Below are positions 36,583 through 44,289 of a stretch of 64,000 nucleotides of DNA, one piece after another. Under the pieces are notes generated by a model that saw nothing but the letters and a program-made list of their open reading frames with translations, did no database searches and was not told the origin of the DNA. Where the stretch lies: assembly GCA_965226045.1 (NCBI GenBank), contig CBDDBU010000028.1, positions 62,001 through 126,000 of the forward strand, given 5' to 3'. Numbering within the stretch: position 1 is the stretch's first letter; every line of letters starts with the position of its first letter. Origin of the DNA: CBDDBU01 sp965226045 (lineage in GTDB: Bacteria > Pseudomonadota > Alphaproteobacteria > VGEJ01). The position numbers were made by a program, and so were the translations under genes.

Positions 36583-36906
36583 TCAGGTGACGTGCTCGAC
36601 GAACACCTGCACTTTGCCGCCACACGCCAATCCGACTTCCCACGCCTGCGGGTTGGAGATGCCGAAATCGAGCAAGCGCGGAGTGCGCTGGGCGATCACC
36701 TCGATGGCTTCCTTGACCACCGCGCCCTCGATGCATCCGCCCGATACCGAACCGACGAACTCACCGGCCTCGTTGACGACCAGCTGACTGCCCACGGGGC
36801 GCGGCGACGATCCCCAGGTGCTGACAACCGTCGCGATGGCCACGCCTTGGCCGGCGTCCCGCCAGCCGTTCGCCGTCGCGAGGACATCTTCCGAATTCTT
36901 GATCAT
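36583..36906 (-). CDS. XdhC/CoxI-family protein, N-terminal domain
   Basis: A 107-residue protein carrying only the XdhC N-terminal domain: GVAIATVVSTWGSSPRPVGSQLVV, EFVGSVSGGCIEGAVVKEAIEV and the late CGGKVQVFVEHV. The Cys in SGGCIEG is the conserved cofactor-handling residue. ATG 36906 overlaps the stop of the VWA gene (ATGA). With the next gene it forms a split XdhC. Confidence 0.9.
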   Translation of the reverse strand: MIKNSEDVLATANGWRDAGQGVAIATVVSTWGSSPRPVGSQLVVNEAGEFVGSVSGGCIEGAVVKEAIEVIAQRTPRLLDFGISNPQAWEVGLACGGKVQVFVEHVT

Positions 36907-38132
36907 GCCGCCCATTTTCCTTGCATCTTCCATGCCTCATCGCGCTTTTGGCTGGCGCCGCCGAGAGCTTGTGCGAGGTCGCGGAGACTATTGATATTGT
37001 GCACGGGTCGGAATTCGTCAACATGCCGCAAGATGGTCGCGACGCCTAACGATTTGGGCTCGAACTGTTCGTAGCTGAGCAAGGGATTGAGCCAGATCAA
37101 GCGCCGGCAGGATCGGTGCAAGCGATCGATCTCGACCTCCAAACCCTCGGCGGCATCGCGATCGAGGCCGTCCGAGATCAGCAGCACCATCGCCCCTTGC
37201 CCGAGCACGCGGCGCGACCAGTGGGTGTTGAAATGCTTGAGGCAGGCGCCGATGCGGGTCCCGCCCGACCAGTCCACGACCCCTTCGCCCACCTTCTTCA
37301 GTGCGATGTCGACATCGCGGCAGCGCAGGAATCGCGTGATGTTGGTGAGTCTGGTGCCAAACAGGAAAGCATGAACGCGGTCGCGGTCGCTGGTGATCGC
37401 ATGCACGAAGTGAAGCAGCATGCGCGAGTATTGGCTCATTGAGCCGGAAATATCGCAGATGATGACCAAGGGTGGTGGCCGACGGTTCCGCGCCCGCCGC
37501 CGTAGCGGGATGGTGCCGCCGCCGGTGCGCAGCGCCGAGCGCAGCGTAGAGCGCATGTCGATGCGGGGGCCGCGAGGGTCGGCGGCGAAACGGCGCGTGG
37601 GAATTCGCTCGATCGGCAACCGTATTCGCGCGATCGCGGCCTTGGCCTCCGCGATCTCCGCGGCCGACATCGAATCAAAGTCCTTGGCCCCGAGTGACTC
37701 GTTCGCCGAATAGGTCAATGTCGCGTCGACCTCGACCTCCTGGCGGCTGGCCTGGGCGTCATCGCTCATGCCCGGGAACAGTGCGTCGGCGACGCGCCGG
37801 CTGACATCGTTGGTCTCATCCTCGCCGCCGAATCTTGTTTGCGGCAACAGCGTCGCGAGCATGCGCTCGAGCAAGCGCGGATTGCGCCAAAAAATATGAA
37901 AGGCCTGGTCGAATAGCTCGCGCTGGTCGCGGCGGTTGACGAAGACGGCGTGCAGCGCCCAATAAAAATCGTCTCGACGCTGAACGCCGGTGGCTTCAAC
38001 GGCGCGCAGGGCTTCAATGACCCGGCCCGGGCCAATCGGCATTCCGGCGGCGCGGAGCGTGCGGCCGAAATGCAGAATGTTCTCGGCGAGCTTGCCGCCC
38101 CCGTCTTCCTCGGGCGCCGGGACCGCCGTCAT
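36903..38132 (-). CDS. coxE: VWA-domain protein, CoxE-like
   Basis: A 409-residue protein with a C-terminal von Willebrand A domain. The MIDAS metal site is intact: DISGSMSQYSRMLLHF, then WSGGTRIGACLKHFN and LLISDGLDRD. CoxE works with the CoxD MoxR ATPase in maturing the active-site metal of CoxL-type enzymes. The two genes overlap (ATGA), and coxE also overlaps the next gene. Confidence 0.93.
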   Translation of the reverse strand: MTAVPAPEEDGGGKLAENILHFGRTLRAAGMPIGPGRVIEALRAVEATGVQRRDDFYWALHAVFVNRRDQRELFDQAFHIFWRNPRLLERMLATLLPQTRFGGEDETNDVSRRVADALFPGMSDDAQASRQEVEVDATLTYSANESLGAKDFDSMSAAEIAEAKAAIARIRLPIERIPTRRFAADPRGPRIDMRSTLRSALRTGGGTIPLRRRARNRRPPPLVIICDISGSMSQYSRMLLHFVHAITSDRDRVHAFLFGTRLTNITRFLRCRDVDIALKKVGEGVVDWSGGTRIGACLKHFNTHWSRRVLGQGAMVLLISDGLDRDAAEGLEVEIDRLHRSCRRLIWLNPLLSYEQFEPKSLGVATILRHVDEFRPVHNINSLRDLAQALGGASQKRDEAWKMQGKWAA

Positions 38133-39049
38133 GCCCCGACGGCGGCCAGTTCGCTGTTCACCTTGTCAAGAATGGTCGCAGCCTCGGAGCCGCCTACTTT
38201 GACGATGTCGTCCTGATATTTGAGGAGCATGCCGAGGGTATCGTTCACCGTTTGGGGATCGAGTGAGAGTTTGTCCAGCTGAATGAGTGCACTCGACCAG
38301 TCGATGGTCTCGGCGATGCCCGGAAGTTTGAAGAGGTCCATCTTGCGGAGTTCTTGGACGAAGGCGACAACCTGCCGGCTCAACCGCTCGTCGATACCGG
38401 GAAGCCGGGCGGCGAGTATCGCGTGTTCTCGCTCCGCGTTCGGATAGTCCACCCAGTAGTAGAAACAACGCCGTTTCAACGCGTCATGAATCTCGCGCGT
38501 TCGATTCGAGGTGACGATGGTGATCGGTGGCTCCTCGGCGCGGAAGGTGCCGATCTCAGGGACCGTGATCTGATAGTCCGACAGTACCTCGAGCAAGAAG
38601 GCTTCGAACGGCTCGTCGGTCCGATCGAGCTCGTCGATCAGCAGAACTGGCGAGCCCACGTCGTCGCGTTCGAGCGCCTTCAAAAGCGGTCGTTTGAGGA
38701 GAAATCGCTCTGAGAACACGTCCTTCGAGATGACGTCGCGGTCGGTGACGCCCTGCGCCTCCGCCATCCTGATCTCGATCATCTGCGCCGCGTAGTTCCA
38801 TTCATAGACCGCGCTCGCGACATCGAGCCCTTCGTAACATTGCAGGCGCACCAACCGCCGCCCCAGCATCTTCGCGAGCACGATCGCGATCTCGGTCTTG
38901 CCGACACCCGCTTCACCCTCGAGAAAAAGTGGTCGGCCCAAACTCAGGCATAGGTACAGCGTGGTCGCGAGGCTGCGATCGGCGACGTAGTGGCCCGCCG
39001 TCAGGAGTTCGAGTGTCTCGTCGATGGAGGCGGGGAGGGGGTGCGACAT
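38129..39049 (-). CDS. coxD: MoxR-family AAA+ ATPase, CoxD-like
   Basis: A 306-residue AAA+ chaperone. Walker A GEAGVGKTEIA (near 42), Walker B LLIDELDRTDEPFEAFLLEVLSD, and a sensor-1 region IVTSNRTREIHDALKRRCFYYW are all present. It pairs with the VWA protein CoxE. A terminator-like hairpin separates it from coxM, so coxD-E and the XdhC genes may form a separate transcript from coxSLM. Confidence 0.94.
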   Translation of the reverse strand: MSHPLPASIDETLELLTAGHYVADRSLATTLYLCLSLGRPLFLEGEAGVGKTEIAIVLAKMLGRRLVRLQCYEGLDVASAVYEWNYAAQMIEIRMAEAQGVTDRDVISKDVFSERFLLKRPLLKALERDDVGSPVLLIDELDRTDEPFEAFLLEVLSDYQITVPEIGTFRAEEPPITIVTSNRTREIHDALKRRCFYYWVDYPNAEREHAILAARLPGIDERLSRQVVAFVQELRKMDLFKLPGIAETIDWSSALIQLDKLSLDPQTVNDTLGMLLKYQDDIVKVGGSEAATILDKVNSELAAVGA

Positions 39050-39078
39050 TGAGGTCAGGATGGTGACGAGTTAACACG

Positions 39079-39106
39079 AAAACAAGGGGAGAAATCCCTC
39101 CCCTTG
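39079..39106 (-). terminator. rho-independent terminator after coxM
   Basis: A perfect 9-bp stem: CAAGGGGAG at 39083-39091 and CTCCCCTTG at 39098-39106, with a 6-base loop. On the minus strand it is followed by TTTTCG. It lies between coxM and coxD. Confidence 0.75.
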
Positions 39107-39165
39107 ATCGCGGCGAATGCGTGCGAACTAGTTGCGTGCTCCCACGTGGGAACGTCGTTTGATGT

Positions 39166-39960
39166 TCATCCGGCCGCGACTACCGCCCGTTTGGCCATCA
39201 CCGTGACAAGATGGGCGCGATATTCCGCGCTAGCGTGGATGTCCGCGTTGAGGCCATCGGATGCCACCGTGACGCCGGCCACAGCCTCGGGCACGAAATT
39301 GGCCGTCAGGGCGGCCTCCATGTCGACGACGCGGAATACCGACGGCCCGGCCCCGGTCACGGCGACTCGAATGCCGTCGGCGGTGTCAGCGACCATCACG
39401 CCGACGATGGCATAGCGCGACGCCGGGTTGGGGAACTTGGTGTACCCCGCCTTCTTGGGCACCGGGAAGCTGATCGATGTCACAATCTCGCCATCGTCGA
39501 GCGCCGTCGCAAACTGGCCGGTGAAGAAGTCATTGGCCGCGATCGAGCGCGAGTTGGTGTGGACCGTGGCGTTCAGCGCGACGACCGCCGCCGGATAATC
39601 GGCGGCCGGATCGTTGTTGGCGATCGAGCCGCCGGCCGTGCCGCAGTGCCGCACGTGCGGATCGCCGATGCCGCTGGCGAGCGCGGCCAGACCGGGGATC
39701 GCCTTCCGCACGTCCTTCGATCCTGCGACCTCGGCATGGCTGGTCATGGCCCCGATGGTAACGGTCCCGCCGGCAACCTTGATGCCGCTCAGATCGCCCA
39801 GGGCGCCGAGGTCCACGACATCCGTGGGACTGGCCAGACGCTGCTTCAGGGTTGGGATCAAGGTCATCCCGCCCGCCAACAGCGTGGCTTCGGCGTTGCC
39901 CGCGAGTAGCTTGACCGCCTCGTCGAGGCTAGCCGGCCGGTGATAGGTAAAATCATACAT
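39166..39960 (-). CDS. coxM: FAD-binding middle subunit of a molybdenum hydroxylase (CoxM-like)
   Basis: A 264-residue FAD-binding subunit that passes electrons from the Fe-S subunit to the acceptor. FAD-binding motifs: LLAGGMTLIPTLKQRL (near 32) and IGAMTSHAEV, then the AGGSIANNDPAADYPAA loop. The start is ATG 39960, which matches the family N-terminus MYDFTYHRPASLDEAV; upstream in-frame sequence overlaps coxL. It lies 25 bp after coxL. Confidence 0.93.
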   Translation of the reverse strand: MYDFTYHRPASLDEAVKLLAGNAEATLLAGGMTLIPTLKQRLASPTDVVDLGALGDLSGIKVAGGTVTIGAMTSHAEVAGSKDVRKAIPGLAALASGIGDPHVRHCGTAGGSIANNDPAADYPAAVVALNATVHTNSRSIAANDFFTGQFATALDDGEIVTSISFPVPKKAGYTKFPNPASRYAIVGVMVADTADGIRVAVTGAGPSVFRVVDMEAALTANFVPEAVAGVTVASDGLNADIHASAEYRAHLVTVMAKRAVVAAG

Positions 39961-39985
39961 GGTTAGGTCCTCCCCGAGCGGCCCG

Positions 39986-42352
39986 CTAGGCCTTGGCGTC
40001 TTGCATCGCCCGCCACACCCTTTGTGGCGTCGCGGGCATTTCGACATGGGTCACGCCCAGCGGCGATAGCGCGTTCACCACGGCGTTGATGACCGCCGCC
40101 GGCGCGGCGATGGCGCCGGCCTCGCCGCAGCCCTTGACCCCGAGCGGATTGTGCGGGCAGGGCGTCACCGTCTCGCCGACCTCGAAACTCGGCACGTCGC
40201 TCGCGCGCGGCATGCAGTAGTCCATGAACGATCCGGTCAGCAACTGACCCGATTCGTCATAGACCGCGTGCTCAAGCAATGCCTGACCGACGCCATGGGC
40301 GATACCACCGTGGATCTGGCCATGCACGATCATCGGGTTGATGACGTTGCCGAAATCGTCGATCGCCACCCAGCGGTCGATGGTCACCTCGCCGGTGTCC
40401 TCATCGACCTCCAGTTCGCACAGATGGGTTCCGAACGGGTAGGTGAAATTCGCCGGATCGTAGAACGCGTTTTCATCCAAGCCGGGCTCGACCTCCTCGA
40501 GCGGGTAGTTGTGCGGCACATACGCGGCGAAGGCGATTTCGGCGATGCTTTTCGCGCGGTCCGTTCCCTTGACGGTGAAGTTGCCGTCGGCGAATTCGAT
40601 GTCCGATTCCGCGGCCTCGAGCAAATGCGCGGCGATCTTGCGACCCTTGGCGATGATCTTGTCCGCCGCCATGACGATCGCCGTGCCGCCGACCGCGAGC
40701 GAGCGCGAGCCGTAGGTGCCATAGCCGAACGGGATGCGTCCCGAATCGCCGTGCACCACCTCGACGTTCTCGGTCGGCACGCCCAGCCGCTCGGAGATGA
40801 TTTGCGCGAACGTCGTCTCGTGGCCTTGGCCGTGGCTGTGGGAGCCGGTGAACACCGTCACGTTGCCGGTCGCGTCGAAGCGGATCTCCGCCGCCTCGAA
40901 CAATCCGATGCCAGCGCCGAGCGAACCCACGACCTGCGATGGCGCGATACCGCACGCCTCGATGTAGCTCGATATGCCCACGCCGCGGTATTTGCCGTGC
41001 TGGCGCGAGGCCGCGCGTCGCTTGTCGATGCCCGCGTAGTCGATGGTCTTGAGTGCATTTTCGAACGCCGGCGCGTAGTCGCCACTGTCATATTGCAGCG
41101 CGACCTGGGTTTGGTAGGGGAATGCGTCGGCCGGGATGAAGTTTCGTCGCCGGATCTCCACCGGGTCGATCCCGAGAACCCGCGCCGACTCATCGACGAT
41201 GCGCTCGATCAGGTAGGTCGCCTCCGGCCGTCCGGCGCCGCGCACCGCGTCCACCGGCGTGGTGTTGGTGAACACGGCCGTGACCTCGCAGTAGATCGCC
41301 CCAGTCGTGTACTGACCCTGCATCAGGGTGCCATAGAGATAGGTGGGAACGGCCGAGGCGAAGGTCGAGAGATACGCTCCCATGTTGGCGGTGGTATCGA
41401 CGCGTAGGCCCAGGAACTTGCCGTCGTCGTCCAGGGCCATCTCGACGTGGGTCAGGTGATCGCGGCCGTGAGCGTCGGTCAGGAAGGCCTCCGAGCGGTC
41501 CGCCATCCACTTGATCGGACGGCCGATTTTCTTCGAGGCCCATGTGACGGCGCTCTCCTCCGCGTAGATGTGGATCTTCGAGCCAAAGCCGCCGCCGACG
41601 TCGGGCGAAACGACCCGCAGCTTGTGCTCGGGCGCCAGCTGGACGAACGCGGAGAGCACGAGGCGCGCCAGGTGCGGGTTTTGGCTGGTGACGTAGAGCG
41701 TGAAGCTGTCGTTCCCAGGATCGTACACGCCGATCGCCGCGCGCGGCTCAATGGCGTTGGCGACCACGCGATTGTTGACGACGGCGAGCTTGGCCACGTG
41801 CTTGGCCTTGGCGAAGGCCGCCTTGGTGGCGTCCTCGTCGCCCAGCCCCCACACAAAACAGGTGTTGTTGGGCACGCTTTCGTGGAGCTGCGGCGTGTCC
41901 GGTTTGGCCGCCTGGGCCAAGTTGACGTTGGCCGGCAGCACTTCGTAGTCGACCGCGACCAGCTCCGCCGCGTCGCGGGCCTGATCCAGCGTTTCGGCCA
42001 CCACCAGCGCGACCTGATCGCCGACATAGCGCGCCTTTTCGGTCGCGATCACCTCGTGTGTCGGCGCGTTCCAAAGCTCGCCGTTGGTCTGCGTGATGGT
42101 CCAGCCGCACGGCAAGCCGCCGACGCCGTCGGCCGCCAGGTCGGCGCCGATGAAGACGCCAAGGACCCCCGGCGCCTTGAGCGCCGCCGTGGTGTCGATC
42201 GACTTGATCTTGGCGTGCGCGTGCGGCGAGCGCACGAAGCGCGCGTGAACCTGCCCGGGCTGGCTGATGTCGTCGGTGAAGTGGCCGTTGCCGGTCAGGA
42301 ACCGATAGTCTTCCTTACGCTTTACCGAGACGCCAATGCCGTCGTCCGCCAT
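39986..42352 (-). CDS. coxL: molybdopterin-binding large subunit of a xanthine-dehydrogenase-family enzyme (form II CoxL-like)
   Basis: A 788-residue catalytic subunit holding the Mo-molybdopterin cytosine dinucleotide centre. It has SPHAHAKIKSIDTTAAL, GGGFGSKIHIYAEE and the catalytic Glu segment GVKGCGEAGAIAAP near the C-terminus. The active-site loop reads AVRGAGRPEA, the form II-type signature; the Cys-containing AYxCSFR loop of true aerobic CO dehydrogenase is absent. CO oxidation is thus not supported and the substrate is unknown. ATG 42352 is chosen as GGAG lies 6 bp upstream. The S-L-M gene order also fits form II. Confidence 0.93.
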   Translation of the reverse strand: MADDGIGVSVKRKEDYRFLTGNGHFTDDISQPGQVHARFVRSPHAHAKIKSIDTTAALKAPGVLGVFIGADLAADGVGGLPCGWTITQTNGELWNAPTHEVIATEKARYVGDQVALVVAETLDQARDAAELVAVDYEVLPANVNLAQAAKPDTPQLHESVPNNTCFVWGLGDEDATKAAFAKAKHVAKLAVVNNRVVANAIEPRAAIGVYDPGNDSFTLYVTSQNPHLARLVLSAFVQLAPEHKLRVVSPDVGGGFGSKIHIYAEESAVTWASKKIGRPIKWMADRSEAFLTDAHGRDHLTHVEMALDDDGKFLGLRVDTTANMGAYLSTFASAVPTYLYGTLMQGQYTTGAIYCEVTAVFTNTTPVDAVRGAGRPEATYLIERIVDESARVLGIDPVEIRRRNFIPADAFPYQTQVALQYDSGDYAPAFENALKTIDYAGIDKRRAASRQHGKYRGVGISSYIEACGIAPSQVVGSLGAGIGLFEAAEIRFDATGNVTVFTGSHSHGQGHETTFAQIISERLGVPTENVEVVHGDSGRIPFGYGTYGSRSLAVGGTAIVMAADKIIAKGRKIAAHLLEAAESDIEFADGNFTVKGTDRAKSIAEIAFAAYVPHNYPLEEVEPGLDENAFYDPANFTYPFGTHLCELEVDEDTGEVTIDRWVAIDDFGNVINPMIVHGQIHGGIAHGVGQALLEHAVYDESGQLLTGSFMDYCMPRASDVPSFEVGETVTPCPHNPLGVKGCGEAGAIAAPAAVINAVVNALSPLGVTHVEMPATPQRVWRAMQDAKA

Positions 42353-42385
42353 GCCCATCTCCTCTCATCTCGACTGTGGCGCGGG

Positions 42386-42853
42386 TCAGTCCCGCATTGC
42401 CGTGGCGCCCGCCAGGATTGCATGCACGATGTTGTGATAGCCCGTGCAACGGCAGAAGTTGCCCTCCAACTCGTGGCGCACCGTCTTCTCGTCGAGCTTG
42501 GGGATGCGGTTCGCCATGTCGATAGCCGCCATCACCATGCCTGGCGTGCAGAAGCCGCATTGCAGTCCATGGTGCTCCTTGAACGCGGCCTGCATCGGGT
42601 GCAGTTCCCCGTTGCTGGCGATGCCCTCGATGGTCGTCACTTCGGCGCCTTCGGCTTGAAGCGCCAACATGGTGCATGACTTGACCGCCTTGCCGTCGAC
42701 GTGCACGACGCAAGCGCCGCACTGGCTGGTATCGCAGCCCACATGGGTACCGGTCAGGCGTTGGCCTTCGCGAATCACCTGCACCAACAGCGTGCGTCCC
42801 TCGACTTCCGCCGTGACAGGCTTACCGTTGATCAAAAGCGATACCGTGGGCAT
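42386..42853 (-). CDS. coxS: 2Fe-2S small subunit of the molybdenum hydroxylase (CoxS-like)
   Basis: A 155-residue subunit with two 2Fe-2S clusters. The plant-ferredoxin-type motif is CDTSQCGACVVHVDGKAVKSC (positions near 43-63) and the C-terminal helical-bundle motif is CGFCTPGM ... CRCTGYHNIVHAI. All eight cysteines are present. GGGGAG lies about 8 bp upstream of the ATG. It precedes coxL by 33 bp. Confidence 0.95.
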   Translation of the reverse strand: MPTVSLLINGKPVTAEVEGRTLLVQVIREGQRLTGTHVGCDTSQCGACVVHVDGKAVKSCTMLALQAEGAEVTTIEGIASNGELHPMQAAFKEHHGLQCGFCTPGMVMAAIDMANRIPKLDEKTVRHELEGNFCRCTGYHNIVHAILAGATAMRD

Positions 42854-42995
42854 GGATATTCTCCCCGTTTTCTAGAGCGAAGCTGCCCCAAAACGCGGGC
42901 GCGATTTGCCGTTATCGCTTGCTTCGAGCGGTCGCGCAGTCTCCCGCGCGTCGCGCGAGAGGTCAAGTTTTGAATTGGGCGCGGCGCGCAGCGGC

Positions 42996-43595
42996 TCACT
43001 CGCCGCCCGCGAAAATGAACAGCAAAATGACGACGATCCCGACGATCCCGACGACCCAGGTCCGGGTGCTGACACCCTTGGCGGGCGGCGGCGTGATTGC
43101 TGCCGGGGCGGGTTCTGACGCGCTTGTAACCTGCTCGTGCGCGGCCTCGGCGGCCGGCCGGCCCACGGCCTCGGCGAATGACGTGAAGAACTGGCTGGCC
43201 ATGGACTTGGCCGTCGAGCCGACCAACCGTTGGCCAATCTGGGCCAACTTTCCGCCCACCTGCGCCGAGGCCGTATAGCTGAGCACGGTCTCGTCGCCCG
43301 CCTCGGCGAGGCGGACCGTGGCGCTCCCCTTGCCAAATCCGACCGGCCCGCCCTGTCCCTCGCCAGTGATGGTGTAGCCGTGCGGCGGATCCAGGTCGGA
43401 CAGCGTTACCTTGCCTTTGAAGGTCGCCTTCATCGGCCCCACCTTGGCCACGACAGTGGCTGTCATCTCGTTGTCCGACACCTTCTCGACGGTTTGACAG
43501 CCGGGAATGCTCGCCCTGAGTGTTTCGGGATCGTTGAGGGCATCCCACACACTCTGCTTGGAGGCGCGGATGCGATATTCGCCGCTCATGTCCAT
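42996..43595 (-). CDS. coxG: CoxG-like SRPBCC protein with C-terminal membrane anchor
   Basis: A 199-residue protein: CoxG-type SRPBCC lipid-binding domain (GEYRIRASKQSVWDALNDPETLRASIPGCQTVEKVSDNEM ... GPMKATFKGKVTLSDLDPP), a Pro/Ala linker and a C-terminal helix, TWVVGIVGIVVILLFIF. CoxG anchors the hydroxylase to the membrane in CO oxidisers. ATG 43595 has GGGAGG 7 bp upstream. It is first of the coxG-S-L-M set; the 142 bp before coxS hold no recognisable gene. Confidence 0.92.
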   Translation of the reverse strand: MDMSGEYRIRASKQSVWDALNDPETLRASIPGCQTVEKVSDNEMTATVVAKVGPMKATFKGKVTLSDLDPPHGYTITGEGQGGPVGFGKGSATVRLAEAGDETVLSYTASAQVGGKLAQIGQRLVGSTAKSMASQFFTSFAEAVGRPAAEAAHEQVTSASEPAPAAITPPPAKGVSTRTWVVGIVGIVVILLFIFAGGE

Positions 43596-43715
43596 GTCGG
43601 GGCCTCCCTTCCGTGCCTGCTTGGAGGACACTATCGGCGCCCACCGAGCGTGACAAGCGAGCCCCCCGTGGCCAGTTCATCCCTGCCGTTTTTTCATCGA
43701 TGCCTATAATGGCCC

Positions 43716-44289
43716 ATGGTGCCGGCCGTACGATCCTGTCCCGACGTCGCGCTGTGGTTCGTCGCCCGCATGGCCGCGAGCCGCCAGAGCTTCGATCAGG
43801 CGCGGCTCCAATGTCTGCTCTATCTATCCCAGCCGGCGTAGGCGGCGCAGCATGAGGGTCGCAAACTGATGCCCGCGACGTTTCTTGCGACGCACGATGG
43901 TCCCGCCGAGCCCAACATCCTCCATCTGTTCGAAGCCGGCTCTCCCAGGGTTCGAGCGCGTGGCCCAGCCGTGGACGTCGAGATGTTCCTGGAGGCAATG
44001 TGGAAGCGGTTTGGCGGAGAAGCGGCCGAACGTCTTGCCCAACTGGCCTGCGGGCATCCCGCCTACCGGCGCGCCCTCGAAGACGGCCACGACAGCGAGA
44101 TCGCCTTCGATGCTCAGGGCCAGGACATCGCGGCCGGAACTCCCGTGACCCACTCGGGCAAACGCGCGACCAAATGGATCCCAGGTCAAAAACGCCGGCC
44201 CCGCCAAGTCGGCGAGTACGGAAACCGACCCCTTCGCCAACGATCCCGGCAACCCGGTTGCCAAATTCAACCCGCAGCGACCCGCCTAA
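43716..44289 (+). pseudogene. SocA/DUF4065-like gene with an in-frame TAG and a frameshift
   Basis: From ATG 43716 the frame encodes PDVALWFVARM and QARLQCLLYLSQPA, then hits TAG at 43839-43841. The same frame continues HEGRKLMPATFLATHDGPAEPNILHLFEAG and EMFLEAMWKRFGGEAAERLAQLACGHPAYRRAL. The order matches SocA/Panacea-like (DUF4065) proteins, including the LLYL ... GxxLMPxTF ... GPxEPN pattern. After about 44150 the coding sense moves to the next frame, which gives DPFANDPGNPVAKFNPQRPA and stops at 44287-44289. One nonsense and one frameshift therefore disable it. The family name is my best guess; the broken state is clearer. It converges on the antiporter cluster. Confidence 0.65.

Noticed and set aside
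39166..42853. Calling the coxSLM genes an aerobic CO dehydrogenase
   Set aside because: The large subunit lacks the AYxCSFR loop with the Cu-binding Cys; only a form II or related hydroxylase is supported.
43824..44270. 148-codon minus-strand frame opposite the SocA-like remnant
   Set aside because: The plus strand shows a recognisable conserved order of motifs; the minus frame does not.
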